From positions 1,922,001 to 1,986,000 of the forward strand of contig JAPVLO010000233.1 in NCBI GenBank assembly GCA_027257055.1: a DNA stretch of 64,000 nt. Reading direction: 5' to 3'. Made by a program: the position numbers and the translations under genes. This DNA comes from Cephalopachus bancanus (Eukaryota > Chordata > Mammalia > Primates > Tarsiidae). This document shows positions 23,676 through 34,580 of the stretch, piece after piece. Within the stretch, counting starts at the first letter, position 1, and every line of letters starts with the position of its first letter. Below the pieces are notes generated by a model that was not told the origin of the DNA, did not search any database, and worked only from the letters and a program-made list of their open reading frames with translations.

Positions 23676-23737
23676 GGAAAGATGGCCCCTAGCGTGACAT
23701 CCTCGGGAAAGACGGCCCCTTAGCATGACATCCTCTA
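23676..23737 (+). repeat. About 30-bp tandem duplication at an L1 junction
   Basis: Two near-identical 30-31 bp units (23676-23705 and 23706-23736) each contain the target-site word and the first L1 bases. The duplication therefore happened after L1 insertion. Confidence 0.8.
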
Positions 23738-23971
23738 CGTTCTTCCGTGTTGTCATATATGGCAGGATTTCCTTCTTCAGAGATGCATAATATTCCATCG
23801 TATGCATATGCCACATTTTCTTAATTCATTCATCTATCAATGGGCATTTAGGTGGTTTCCCTGTCTTGGTTATTGTGATAATGCTGCTATGAACTCAGGT
23901 GTGCAAATACCCCATCGAGATCCTGATTTCAATTCTTTTGAGGATACACCCAGAAGTAAGATTGCTGGATT

Positions 23972-24061
23972 GGCCAGGCGCGGTGGCTCAACCTGTAATC
24001 CTGAGCCTGGGGGTCGAGACCACCCTGGGCAACTTGGTGAGATTTCGTCTCTACAATAAAT

Positions 24062-24098
<37 letters not shown>

Positions 24099-24254
24099 CC
24101 CGGGCGTGGTGGCATGTGTCTGTAGTTCTGGCTACTTAGACAGTTGAGGCAGAAGGATCGCCTGAACCCAGCAGGTCAAGGCTGCAGTGGCCGTGAACGT
24201 GCCACTACACACTAGCCTGGGCAATAAGAGTGAGACTCCAACTCAAAGAAAAAA
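23972..24254 (+). mobile_element. Lineage-specific Alu with left-arm deletion and CA expansion
   Basis: Young-family Alu missing about 35 bp of the left arm. Its mid A-rich region has become a (CA)n run at 24064-24096. Target duplications AAGATTGCTGG lie at 23958-23968 and 24255-24265. Confidence 0.93.
24064..24096 (+). repeat. (CA)n microsatellite inside Alu
   Basis: About 16 CA units replace the mid A-rich linker of the host Alu. Confidence 0.97.
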
Positions 24255-24787
24255 AAGATTGCTGGGCCACATGGTTTTCGGAACCTAATACTCGTTTCCA
24301 TAGCGGAGCCACCATTTTGCAATCCTACTGACAGCACTCAAAGCCTCCAGTTTCTCCACATCCTCCACAATACTTGCTATCTTTTTAAAAACCATAACCA
24401 CTCTGAACAAGTGTAAGGTGAATATCTCATTGTGGTGCTGATTTGCATTTCCCTGATGATTAGTCATGTTGATTATGTCTTCACATACCTGTGGGCTGTT
24501 TGTCCCTTTCCCTGGAGAAATGTCTGTTCAAGTTCTTGGACGAATATTGCACGATTCTGCTTACATGAGGTACGTATCTAAAATTCTCAAACCCATGGAA
24601 ACAGAGCTCAGAGATCAGAGAACCTCCCAGAGCCTGGGGGGAGGTGGAGATGGGGAGTCGATCGTCAATGGGTTTAAAGTCTCAATTATCCAAGATAAGT
24701 TCATTCTAGAAGGCTGCTGTACAACATTGCGCCTGGAGCTAACAGTACTGAGCTGTGCACTTAAAATTTGTTAAGAGGGTAGATCTC

Positions 24788-25070
24788 AGCCGGGCTCGGT
24801 GGCTCAGCCTGTAATCCCACGCCTTTGGGAGGCTGAGGTGAGTGGATTGCCTGAGCCTGCAGGTTCGAGACCTGTCTGGGCAGTGAGACCTCATCTCTAC
24901 AATAAATCAAAAAATCAGCTGGGCGTGGTAGCGCATGCCTATAATTCCGGCTACTCGGAAGGCTGAGGCGGAAGGATCACTGGAGCCCGGCAGGTTGAGG
25001 CTGTGGTGGCCAGGAGCCACCACTGCACTACAGTCTGGGTGATAGAGTGAGACTCCAACTCAAAAAAAAA
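24788..25070 (+). mobile_element. Lineage-specific Alu
   Basis: Young-family Alu inside the L1 3' part. Exact 15-bp target duplications AAGAGGGTAGATCTC lie at 24773-24787 and 25071-25085. Confidence 0.97.
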
Positions 25071-25139
25071 AAGAGGGTAGATCTCATGACAAGGATTCTT
25101 ACCACAATATGAAGAAATAAATAGACAAAAGATGGCCCC

Positions 25140-25592
25140 CTTCCTTGGACATTATGGCTAGAATGTGGTGGAGGGTGATTCCCAACAGAAGGAAAGGCAG
25201 GAAGAACCCGGCACACGTTCTACTGAGGAATTTTATGTTGAAATATTGTCCCATTATCAATCTACTTCAGAAGGGACATGGATAAAAGGACACAAGCGTC
25301 CACCAATGCGAAAATCAAAACGCATGTGACCTGACTGGCGCTAAGGATGCGTCATCACCATTGGTTAGAAATGTTTAGAGCATGCAGTTAGGAATGCTTG
25401 AAAACAAAAGTCAACACCAAGGACTTAGAAAGAAACTAGGAAAGGTGTTAATTTGGGGACATATCTTGTGAGCGGAGTCCAGAGAATGTCACCTCTAGGG
25501 AGGTCAAATGGCTGCCCTGACAAACAGTCTGGTGGGTGCGTCCTAACCTAGGACCAAGATCTAAAGAAACTGATCAGGTCTAAAGTCTCCTC
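25140..25592. other. Unique sequence
   Basis: No repeat or gene is recognised. Confidence 0.4.
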
Positions 25593-25883
25593 TGGCTGGG
25601 CGCAGTGGCTCACGCCTGTCATCCCAGCACTTTGGGAGGCGGAGGTAAGAGGATTGCCTGAGCCCAGGGGTTTGAGACCAGACTGGGCAACTCAGGGAGA
25701 CCTCATTTCTACAATAAATCAAAAAATTAGCCGGGCATGGTAGCGTGCACCTATAGTCCCCGCTACTCTGGAGGCTGAGGTAGAAGAATTGCCTGAGCTC
25801 AGGAGGTCAAGGCTATGGTTGCCATGATCATGCCACTGCACATCAGCCTGGGCAACAGAGTGAGACCCCTCCAACTCAAAAAA
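25593..25883 (+). mobile_element. Alu intermediate between AluJ and the young family
   Basis: Keeps the ancestral GGCTCACGCCTG but already has CTACAATAAATC and the CTCCAACTCAAAA end. The GTTGCCATGATCATGCC right arm is still AluJ-like. Confidence 0.9.
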
Positions 25884-26278
25884 GAAATAGTAATGTGTCC
25901 TTCTGAGCGGCCCCGCTAAGCAATCAGGAACTCGGGCTTGATCTGGGAAATGGGTCCAAGAGTACAACAAAGAAATAAAACCAGAGACAATATGAAAGCA
26001 TGCTCTGCGTGCAAGATCGAGGCAACCAAGCCCGACAAGCCAGCCACACCTTGCTGGTTTTCTTCTGTACACAGTCTCTGCTCCGAACTTCCACTTTCTG
26101 CTTCAACGCAGCCCCAAGACTCTCAACGACTGACCCAGCACGTGCCACAGAAACTTATCAGGGAGAAGAAAGCTTTGACTTTTAAATGAAAGTACAGAAA
26201 TCCAATTTACAGAGATGTCATTGAACACTATGTGAGATGTATGAGGATCTACCAATTGTTTATTTGTGGAGGGAGGTG
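25884..26278. other. Unique sequence
   Basis: No repeat or gene is recognised. Confidence 0.4.
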
Positions 26279-26279
26279 G

Positions 26280-26641
26280 CGATATGGTCTGACTGTGTGT
26301 GTCTCCCCCCAAAAATTCATATGTTGAAACTTAGCTCCCAATGTGACGGCATTGGCATTAAGAGATGGGTCTGTAGACGGTGAGTAGGTAACGATGGCTC
26401 CACCCTCAAGAATGGGATTAATGCCCTTATTAAAGCTTGAGACAGCCTGTTTGTCCCTCTGCTCTTCCGCTGTGTGAGGGTATGTACAAGCCATCCTTCC
26501 TGAGAAACAGCCCTCATCAGACACCAGATCTTCTCGTGTCTTGATCTTAGACTTTCCCAGAACTTGGAGAGATCAGTTTCTGTTGCTGGTAAATTATCCA
26601 GTCTAGGGTACTTTGTTATAGCAGTCTGAATATACTAAGAT
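26280..26641 (+). mobile_element. MLT1/MST-type LTR
   Basis: Starts GATATGGTCTGACTGTGTGT and contains AATTCATATGTTGAAAC, GGGATTAATGCCCTTAT and CCAGATCTTCTCGTGTCTTG. It ends GTACTTTGTTATAGCAGTC. This is the standard MaLR LTR order and appears near full length. Confidence 0.85.
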
Positions 26642-26699
26642 AGAGTTTTGTTTTTCATTTCTTTGTTTTGAATTTCTAGTGCTATCCAGGCAGTAAGAA

Positions 26700-27175
26700 C
26701 AAAATAATAATAATAATAATGTGCTTGACACATATTTCTCGAGTATCTGTGACATGCCAAGCAATCTCTTGGGAGCTGAGGATACAGCGGTGAACAAAAA
26801 AGACTGCATGACCTCATCGAGTTGATCAAGTTTACTTTCTAGCCAGGTAAGACTGACAAAAACAAGATAAGTATGATATACGTGACATTAGAAAGTTGTG
26901 TTCTGTGGACAAAATTAAACAGAATGGAGATTCAGAGTGCTGCTGGGTGGGGCAGTGGTGGGGTATGCAGTTTTAAAAACAAAGGTCAGGCAACCCTTTG
27001 CTGAGAGTGTGACATTGGGGTCAAGAGCTAGAGAAAGTGAGGGCGTGTCTGGAGAAAGACTGGTCTGGCTAGAGAGGAACAGGGTGTGCAGAGGCCATCT
27101 GGGAGAGCCCTCTTGGTGTGTAAGGGGAAGATGGGGCGGGGAACAGATAATGTGAGCCCTGGCTACTCAGGATTG
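26700..27175 (-). mobile_element. L2 fragment (antisense)
   Basis: A short (AAT)n run at 26703-26720 is followed by reverse L2 wording: GAGGATACAGCGGTGAAC, ATGACCTCATCGAG. Later there is an L2-like stretch ending near GGTGTGCAGAGGCC. Confidence 0.6.
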
Positions 27176-27179
27176 GAGT

Positions 27180-27860
27180 CTTGGGCCAGCAGCAATATCC
27201 GAGTGCTTGACAGAAATGCAGAATCTTGGGTTCTCAAAGCAACAGAACTCATTATACAAAAAAGACACCCATGCTCACGTGTCTACCACAGCACAATTCA
27301 TAGCTGCAAAGTTGTGGAATCAACATAAAAGCCCACCAGCTGATGAGTGGATCATAAAAGTGCGGTCTGTATACATTGTGGAATACTATTCAGCCATCAA
27401 AAAGAATGAAGGGCTGTCTTTTGTAGCAACTTGGATGGGACTGGAGAACACCGTCCTCAGTGCAATAACTCAGGAACAGAAGACCAAACACCGCGTGTTC
27501 TCTTATAAGTGGGAGCTAAATCGAGGGTCTGCAAAGGCAGAGAGAATGGTGTCATGGACACTGAAGCCTCAGAAGGGGGAGGAGGAAAGGGAAGGAGGGG
27601 CAGAAAACCACTTATCAGGTACCATGTGCACAGGGGGTGGTGGGTTCACTTAAAGCCCAGACTTCTTCACCATTATATAATACATCTATGTAACCAAAAA
27701 CCATGTGTACCCCCTACAGCTACTGAAATAAAAAAGAAAAAGAAGGAAATGCAGAGTCTTGGGTTCTACCGGAGACTCACCAAGTCCAAGCGGCACCATC
27801 CCAAGACATCAGAACCTCGTGTGCGCTTCAAGGTTGAAAAGTACCAACGTAGGGCCCAAG
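27180..27860 (+). mobile_element. MER5-type hAT element split by L1
   Basis: GCAATATCCGAGTGCTTGAC, GAAATGCAGAATCTTGGG and, after the L1, CTACCGGAGACTCACCAAG match the MER5A consensus order. The two halves border the L1. Confidence 0.6.
27235..27745 (+). mobile_element. 5'-truncated L1 3' end
   Basis: The ORF2 end is visible (ATTGTGGAATACTATTCAGC region), followed by a 3' UTR ending in an A-rich tail. A 22-bp target duplication with one mismatch lies at 27213-27234 and 27746-27767. Confidence 0.93.
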
Positions 27861-27999
27861 AGCCCCACTGCAAGGCCACGGTCATCTGCTTTGAGCAATG
27901 AGGTGGGATCCCATTGGAGGGATCCCCCACTGGAGGAACATGACGTGACTTACACGTGGGCAGGGTCACCCTGGGGAGGAGGGCGAGAGGGGAAACCCA

Positions 28000-28225
28000 T
28001 GGCCAGCTGGAAGTCTTGGTCATCTGGTGAGAGATGATGACTGCCTAGCTTGAGAGGAGGTGATGAGAAGGGATCAGGTCTGGGTAGGTTGGAAGGTAGA
28101 GCTGGCAGGACCTGTGGATGGATTAGGGGTGGGGTGAGAGGCAAAGAAAAGACTCAAGGATGGCTCCAAGCTTTCAGGCCTGGCTGCATTAATTGAGCAT
28201 GTATTATGTGCCGGACACAGCACCT
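28000..28225 (-). mobile_element. Possible L2 fragment (antisense)
   Basis: Contains CTCAAGGATGGCTCCAAGC and ATTGAGCATGTATTATGTGC, which resemble reverse-oriented L2. Weak. Confidence 0.4.
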
Positions 28226-28240
28226 TTCTCTGCCACCCTT

Positions 28241-28530
28241 ACTTTTTTTTTTGAGTCAGAGTCTCACTCCATCGCCCAGACTGAAGTGCAGTGGCACGCT
28301 CCCGGACACTGCAGCCTCGACCTGCTGGGCTCCACGATCCTTTCGCCTCAGTCTCCCAAGTAGCCGGAACTACAGGTGCGCGCTACCACACCAGGCTCAT
28401 TTTTGATTTATTGTACAGACGAGGTCTCGCCAAGTTGCCCGGGTGGGTCGCGAACCCATGGGCTCAGGCAACCCACTCGCCTCGGCCTCCCAAAGTGCTG
28501 GGATGACAGGCTGAGCCACCGAGCCCGGCC
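28241..28530 (-). mobile_element. Lineage-specific Alu (reverse)
   Basis: Complement of the young family, with GGCTGAGCCACCGAGCCCGG at the right end. The head is T-rich from about 28241. Confidence 0.93.
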
Positions 28531-28539
28531 TCAGCCTCA

Positions 28540-28880
28540 CTTTTAACCCTCGCAACCACCCTCTGAGAGCCACTCCTGTGACTCCCAGGGAGTTTAAGTC
28601 ACAGAGCCAGGACATGAGGGAGCCGAGTGACAAACACGAGCCTGCTGCCTTCAAAGTCCAAGCTCCTCCCGCTGCTCAAGGCCCCCTTAGCCGGGCACAC
28701 TCCGACGTGATGAACAGCACGAACAGAGGAGGCCACACTCCTCACTGCGCCACCCGTGTCATCCTGAGTGAGTTCCTCGACCTCTGTGAGCCTCAGTCCT
28801 TCCTCTGTAAAATGGGTCTGTTAATACTGGATGGGGTTGTCGCAGAAGGACATACAATTCTGATTCTGAAGCAATAGCTG
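28540..28880. mobile_element. MIR fragments (antisense then sense)
   Basis: 28560-28670 looks like a reverse MIR piece, with low confidence. 28745-28880 is sense MIR (CTCTGTGAGCCTCAGTCC, then CTGTAAAATGGGTCTG). Confidence 0.55.
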
Positions 28881-30000
28881 GGACTTTTGGGTCCCTGCAT
28901 TGTGTTAAAATATTTTTTTAAATAGCTCACACATATACACGGGTGCACAAAGAACTCAAACCAGATCACAGACGATCGCGAGAAAGGAAGGACAAAGGGG
29001 CAGAATCAGAGCCACAGAAATTGGAAAAGTGACAAGAAAGAGGCAGGGGAGGCCGTTCCTGAGTATCTGAGCAAGGAGGAGACCCAGGACGGGGACACAG
29101 CCAGCCGGGAAGGTCAGGTGAGGGACGACAGAGCCCAGCGTCGACGGCAGGCACCCACTGGCAAAATGTGAGCGTTTCCAGGCCTAACAGGGACCTTCCC
29201 GTGGTGTGTGGTTTTTGTCATGTCCTAAAAGTTCGCATAGAACAGCAATTCTTCCCTTTGCATTTTCAGCTCTGACCCCTGACAATCAGTTAAAGGAGGG
29301 CTACGGTGCAGCTTGGCAGGGCTTTTGCTTGGGGTTAGCTTGGGCTTTTTTCCCCCCAGTGGCAAAGATTTTAAACAACCATGTCTGTACAAATACTTAG
29401 CTTCCCACTTAGCTCCCATTCCCTGGCAGATTTGAGATGGAGATTCTCAAAGGAGAGAGTGAATCATCCTTCACGTGGGGCTTGTTTCCCCCTCCCCAAC
29501 ATGAAATCCCACGGAGATGCTGGGGACCTGTGGCTAAGGGCAGATGCTGGGGCTCAAACTGAACACAGGTGCCAAGGCACTGTGCTCGAAAGAGATGAAA
29601 GGAAGTCAGGAGATGTACGCGTCCTGCTCTGAGGTTAACAGCACGTCAGGTGCGCCCCTGGCTGACGAAGGGACAGAGTCACTGGGATTTCAGGCAGGCG
29701 GGCCGAGGGCGGGACTCTGGCCTCAGGGCTGCCCCATTCTCCACCCATCCCCTGCGTTCCCTCAGACACCTGCCCAGGTGAAAGGGGGTCAGACATCCCC
29801 TAGGCTTGAGGTTGACTGCCATACATGGTCCGCTATGAACTCACTGGGAAGACAGCCATGAGTGCAAAGTATGCTTTCCTCTCAGGAAAATCACCCCACA
29901 GATCGCTCCTAATTTTAAGTTTTCCCTTTCCAGTGTGACCCCTTCCAGGAGTTTTCATTTATCAAACCAATCCCCAGTTTGCCGGGAATATTATAATCAT
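28881..30000. other. Unique sequence
   Basis: No repeat or gene is recognised. Composition becomes GC-richer after 29600. Confidence 0.4.
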
Positions 30001-30018
30001 AAGAAATGCTAAAAGGGG

Positions 30019-30275
30019 CCGGGCGTAGTGGCTCACGCCTATAATCCCAGCACTTTAGGAGGCCGAGGCAAAAGGGTTGCCTGAGTCTGTGGGTTCGAGA
30101 CCAACCTGGGCAACTTGGCAAGACCTCATCTCTCCAATAAATCAAAAAATTAGCTGGGTATGGTGGCGCATGCTTGTAGTTCCACCTACTTGGAAGGCTA
30201 AGGTAGACAGATCGCCTGAGCCTAGCAGGTTAAGGCTGCGGTGACAGAATAAGACTCCAACTCAAAAAAAAAAGA
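30019..30275 (+). mobile_element. Alu with mixed AluJ and young-family features
   Basis: Keeps GGCTCACGCCT but has GGGTTCGAGACC and a CTCCAATAAATC variant. The right arm is shortened before the tail. The 18-bp target duplications at 30001-30018 and 30276-30293 differ at one position. Confidence 0.92.
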
Positions 30276-30293
30276 AAGAAATTCTAAAAGGGG

Positions 30294-31354
30294 GAGTGTC
30301 CTAACCTCACTGTGTTTCTTTCTTTCATTCAGGTGCATGTCATCTTGGGTGAATGTCCAACAGCCTAAGATCCAAATTAAGTAGAAGCTGGTCTCCTTCA
30401 TTAAAACGGCCATCCATGTTCATTGCCAGGTATCTCTCTCACTTAAGCTCAAGGTAACCCATTCCTAGGACTTATGGTTGCTTTATAATATATGCTATTC
30501 ATATTTGAATGCAATAGCTGGGTTCTTGTGTTAAGATCTATGGGGAAGTCTGAGCTTTTATCCCACCTGCAAGGTAACAAGTTTCATGGAGGCTGGAAGA
30601 AGACACGAGACCACTGGATCAGAGACGAAAGATGTTATTCTTCACAGCACTCTCAGTTTACAGTGTTGACATCTTTCTGTCCGAGTCCCATGGCATGGCA
30701 AGCCCAAATAGATACTGTCCATGGCAGTGGAGGAATCTAAGGTCAAGGGCTCAGCACTTCTTGAGGGAGCAGCCAACATCATGGCACACAATCCCTCCCC
30801 CACCTCCTATGGAGGGAGCAGCCACTTGGTAGTCAGGCTGGGGGCTCCTGATCTGTTTGTGTGTCTGTGTGACCAGTTCTGAAATCACTCGGCATCAGGA
30901 GGTAGGTGAGTCTGCAGCACAACAGTAAGAATGCACAGTCAGGATGGTCCTGCCAAGATCTTCCTCCATTCGGGTAGTCCCTTCTCTAATCATTCCATCG
31001 CATGAGCACTTTTTTGTACAATGTACATGCTACTCTGTAGACAACTGAAAACCTGACCTGATAACCGTGTCTCCCAGCAACCCATCTCTCTCATGAAAAT
31101 GCAGCACTTCTCAGGAGAGCAGATTACAATTAAATAGAAACCTTCAGCTTTTCTATCTTTCTCATGTGTTTGGTCTAAGCTGACTTCATTTACGGAGTCA
31201 CCAAGACCTAGAAAGTTGTTTGTCTGGTGATGGTAGTTTCTGGGGTGGGGAGGAAGGGATATATAAACACAATTGGTTTATGCAGCTCCTGGAGCAGATG
31301 ACTAACAAGTGTGCTGAGTGGTAAGTGTCTGTGTGACCAGCACACATCGCCACG
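30294..31354. other. Unassigned sequence with an internal 16-bp direct repeat
   Basis: No repeat family is recognised. GTGTCTGTGTGACCAG occurs exactly at 30861-30876 and at 31325-31340. Confidence 0.4.
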
Positions 31355-31370
31355 AAAGCTTTTAAAATGT

Positions 31371-31759
31371 CTTTACACTCTTAAGTCCTTTCAGGTTGCT
31401 GTTCTTCATGGCAGCGTAATATTCCATCGTATATATGTACCACATTTTTAAAAATCCAATCCTCTTTCGTTGGGCAGCATGGTTGGTTCCTTGTTCTTAC
31501 TATTGTGAACATGCTGCAACCTGGATGGACTTAGAGTCTATAATACTGAATGATCTATCACAGAAACAAAGAACTGAGTATCACATGTTCTCACTCATAA
31601 ATGGACCTTGAATAATTATCGTAGTTCTATAAGAAGAGGATTGGCAATAGTGGAAATCTGCCCTGGGGGGCCACACCTCATCAACAAGGGTATCTGCATG
31701 ATGAACATTTGTGTACCTAATCCTGAATTATACCCCACATCTTTAAAATAAAAAAATTA
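31371..31759 (+). mobile_element. 5'-inverted (twin-primed) L1
   Basis: 31396-31518 is L1 ORF2 in reverse (CGTAATATTCCATCGTATA). From 31519 the sequence is sense L1, beginning CCTGGATGGACTTAGAG and ending in a 3' UTR with TTTAAAATAAAAAA. Possible diverged target duplications lie at 31355-31370 and 31760-31775. Confidence 0.82.
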
Positions 31760-31785
31760 AAAGTTTTTAAAAAATAAAAAGATAT

Positions 31786-32500
31786 GACAGGCGTGGTGGC
31801 TCAAGCCTGTAATCCTAGCATTTTGGGAGGCCGAGGCTGTGGAAGGGGGCTTAAAAAGACATCTACAATGTCAGAAATTAGACTAAGCATAAACTCAGCC
31901 TTGGCACAGTTATAAAAGTTCCCCTCCTGGAAACTGGCAACAGCATCTGCTGGCTAGGTTAAACTGTTTAACAGTTTTTTTCTCTCTTCTGTGAACCCCG
32001 CTTGCATTGCTTGAAAAGTACCTAGGCTTCCAGGATGTTGCGGTTTGGCCCACTTGGAAAGTCCCAATGTGGTTTTGCCCCATTTAAGCAATCCCCTACA
32101 GCAAATAGGGGCCCTTGCTGTGGGACTGGCATATCCAGCAGGCAAGTGACCACCACTGGTTCTTGGCTAATAAACCTCTCCTTTTTATAACTTGTACTTT
32201 TGGTGTCAGTGTCCGTGAATTAAGTGCTCAGTCCCTGTTACAGAGGCGAGGATTCTCCGAGTCCGCAGGTTCAAGATCAGGTTCAGCAACTTGGCGAGAC
32301 CTCATCTCTACAATAAATTTTTTTTAAAAATAGCCTTGTGTGGTAGCACACACTTGTAGTTCCGACTATTTGGAAAGCTGAGGCAGAAGGATCACCAGAG
32401 TCCAGCAGGTCGATGCTGGGGTGGCTGTGGGTGTGCCACTGCACTTCAGCCTGGGTGATGGAGTGAGACTCCAACTCAAAAAATAATAATAATAATTAAA
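31786..32500 (+). mobile_element. Alu disrupted by a solo LTR
   Basis: The Alu left arm (31786-31837) is cut within GGAGGCCGAGGC. It resumes at 32243 after the LTR, with CAACTTGGCGAGACCTCATC, CTACAATAAAT and GACTCCAACTCAAAA. It is young-family or intermediate. Confidence 0.9.
31838..32242 (+). mobile_element. 405-bp endogenous retroviral solo LTR
   Basis: Begins TGTGGAAGG, ends CTGTTACA, and is flanked by exact GAGGC duplications (31833-31837, 32243-32247). A TATAAAA box is near 31910, and an AATAAA polyadenylation signal precedes a TTTTTATAAC region near 32170. Class I (gammaretrovirus-like) is the best guess. No gag/pol/env remains. Confidence 0.9.
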
Positions 32501-32529
32501 TAAGAAAAATAAATAAATGCAATAAAATA

Positions 32530-33060
32530 TCATTACACATCTCTCATCTGAGGATTGCTGGGGTTTAGGCCACTTTGAGGTGCACAGTGTGGGAATCAGT
32601 CACACAGGGTGACAGAAAAGATCTATATCTTTTATTTTCTGATGCTTTGATCCCTGGGGCTTTGCTGACCCTTCCAGGGCTTGCAAAGTCCTAGAAATCT
32701 TAAACAACTCACCCAGGAACGTGCTTTTCAAACATAAACCAATCAATCCAGCGCCCATACCTAAACCACCTCCTCTACTGAATTCTCCCACTGTGGGCCA
32801 CCGTTCACCTGCCCTAATCACTCCAGGGTCAAAGACCATGCAACTATGGTAAGACACCGTGCCCCAAAGCCCACTAAAAATCACGGAACTAGCCAGTCCG
32901 AAGCCTGCTTACCCTGGCTGGCTGTCCCTCTGCCTCTGACCACCCCCTAGTGCTCCCCCTTGAGGCCCCCCATAGCATAGCATGCCTCTTTCTCTCAGGA
33001 ACTGTGAGCAACAAACACTTTTCAGTGGCATCTTCTGTCCTGCTCCTTACTCTGCCTCTA
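32530..33060 (+). mobile_element. Probable old endogenous retroviral LTR
   Basis: Contains CACGGAACTAGCCAGTCCG, GCCTGCTTACCCTGGCTGGC, then CATGCCTCTTTCTCTC and GAGCAACAAACAC, which looks like a class I LTR U3/R. Ends and family are uncertain. Confidence 0.4.
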
Positions 33061-33318
33061 ATTTTCTACTAATATGCTAGATTTTCAAACAGTTACATTT
33101 GTACTTAAGGAGAGAAAAGAGTCCAGCCTCATTGCCTTGGGTCTTCTTCCCTGTAATTGCAGCAGTGTGGCTTGAATTCATCTAAGAGTATTACCACTGA
33201 GATCCTGCATCATATCCAGCTACCCCCTGACATTCCTGCTGCGGTGTTTCCTAGGTGTCTCTAAGTGTACTGCAGAGAACTGAACCCTAGAGCTCTCCCT
33301 CTTACACATGTGCGCGCA

Positions 33319-33362
<44 letters not shown>

Positions 33363-33389
33363 ACTAATCCTCCCTCAGCCTCCCTGCCT
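33061..33389. other. Unique sequence with (CA)n
   Basis: Apart from the CA run, nothing is recognised. Confidence 0.4.
33321..33361 (+). repeat. (CA)n microsatellite
   Basis: About 20 CA units, preceded by TGCGCGCACG. Confidence 0.97.
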
Positions 33390-33830
33390 CCACTCATGGC
33401 ATGGCTATCTATTAAGTTGCTCAATCCAGAAAATGTGCTGCCATCCCCAACCCTTATCCATCCATTCCAACCCACCACCCAACCCCTTCGATTCTACCAC
33501 CAAGATATATCTCAGTCGCATCGTATTTCTCCATCTCCACTGACCCAGGCCCCAGCCAGCACCACCACTAGCCGGGACTATTTTGGTAACCTCCCCATCC
33601 GTTTCTTCACACCACATCCCAAACCATCTTTTGAAACTATAAATCACACGCCCTGCCTCCCTTGCTTAAAAACCTTCAGGTGCATTTAGCATGGAGTTCA
33701 TAATCCTTCCTGTGCAAGATCTGAGTCCCAACCACTATCCCTGCACTCCCTTTACTCACCCCTCCCACCACCCCACACCTCCTGAGACTGCTTCCTGCCT
33801 GGAACGCCGTCTCCCCACTCGGCCCATGTG
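33390..33830 (+). mobile_element. L2 fragment (sense)
   Basis: Contains CACCAAGATATATCTCAGTC, ACTAGCCGGGACTATTTTGG, GCTTAAAAACCTTCAGGTGC and GCCTGGAACGCCGTCTCCCC in L2 order. Confidence 0.8.
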
Positions 33831-34169
33831 GTAGATATTACTAGCACTCACTAAGAATCCTGGTTCTCTCTCTCCCTTGGGGCTCATGTCCCCTTGAAAT
33901 TAGGCATGGCATGGGGTTTTCTGTGGTCAGAGAGATGTCAACGAAGGAACATGTGTCACTCCCTAGCAGGGGTGTTTGTACGTTGGAGTGCATTTCTCCA
34001 TGATCTCGTCCCTGCTGTTGTGCTGCTGGGAGACACATTAACACGGTGCTGTGAGATCAAAGCCTCCTGGAACGCGGAGCCACATCTGGCCAGCAGCTGC
34101 CCTGAAGAGCAGCCCAGACACTTGGCCGGCTCATGAGAGAGAGAAGTAGAATTGCATTATGTGACACCG
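33831..34169. other. Unique sequence
   Basis: Nothing recognised. Confidence 0.35.
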
Positions 34170-34580
34170 CCGAGATCTGGGGTTGGTTGTTACAGCCTAT
34201 TCAGATTCACGCAGTCTGCTTTTCATCCTCCCGTGAAGAAGTCTTCCCTGACTCTGTCTTCCAGAATCACACACGCACCACCACAGACACATTCCTGCAT
34301 CCAGCCCCCCTTGGCGTTCTCTCGCAGTCCTCTTTATTCTTCCTTCACAGACCTTTTCACGATTTATAGTCATTGCATCTTAAGTCTGTACTCATTTGTT
34401 CATTATCCACCTCGCCCACCAGATTGCAAACTCCACCTGGGTAGGATCGTGTCTGACTTGTTCACCAGTGAATGTCCACTGAGCCTGTGCACAGAGCATG
34501 CTCCTAACAGGCACTTAAGCAGTACTTCCTGAATAAATGAATGAGTGAGTAAATGAATGAATGAATGAATGATGAACGGA
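34170..34580 (+). mobile_element. L2 3' end (sense)
   Basis: GAAGTCTTCCCTGACTCTG, AGATTGCAAACTCCACCTGG and the GAATGAATGA repeat tail identify an L2 3' end. Confidence 0.85.

Larger units (their letters stand above)
23690..25127 (+). mobile_element. 5'-inverted (twin-primed) L1
   Basis: The left part (23690-24537) is L1 ORF2 sequence on the minus strand. The right part (24538-25127) is contiguous L1 sequence on the plus strand, ending in the 3' UTR. The two pieces meet in consensus order at about 24538. Target duplications AAAGATGGCCCC lie at 23678-23689 and 25128-25139. Two young Alus (23972-24254, 24788-25070) are inserted in it. Confidence 0.88.
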
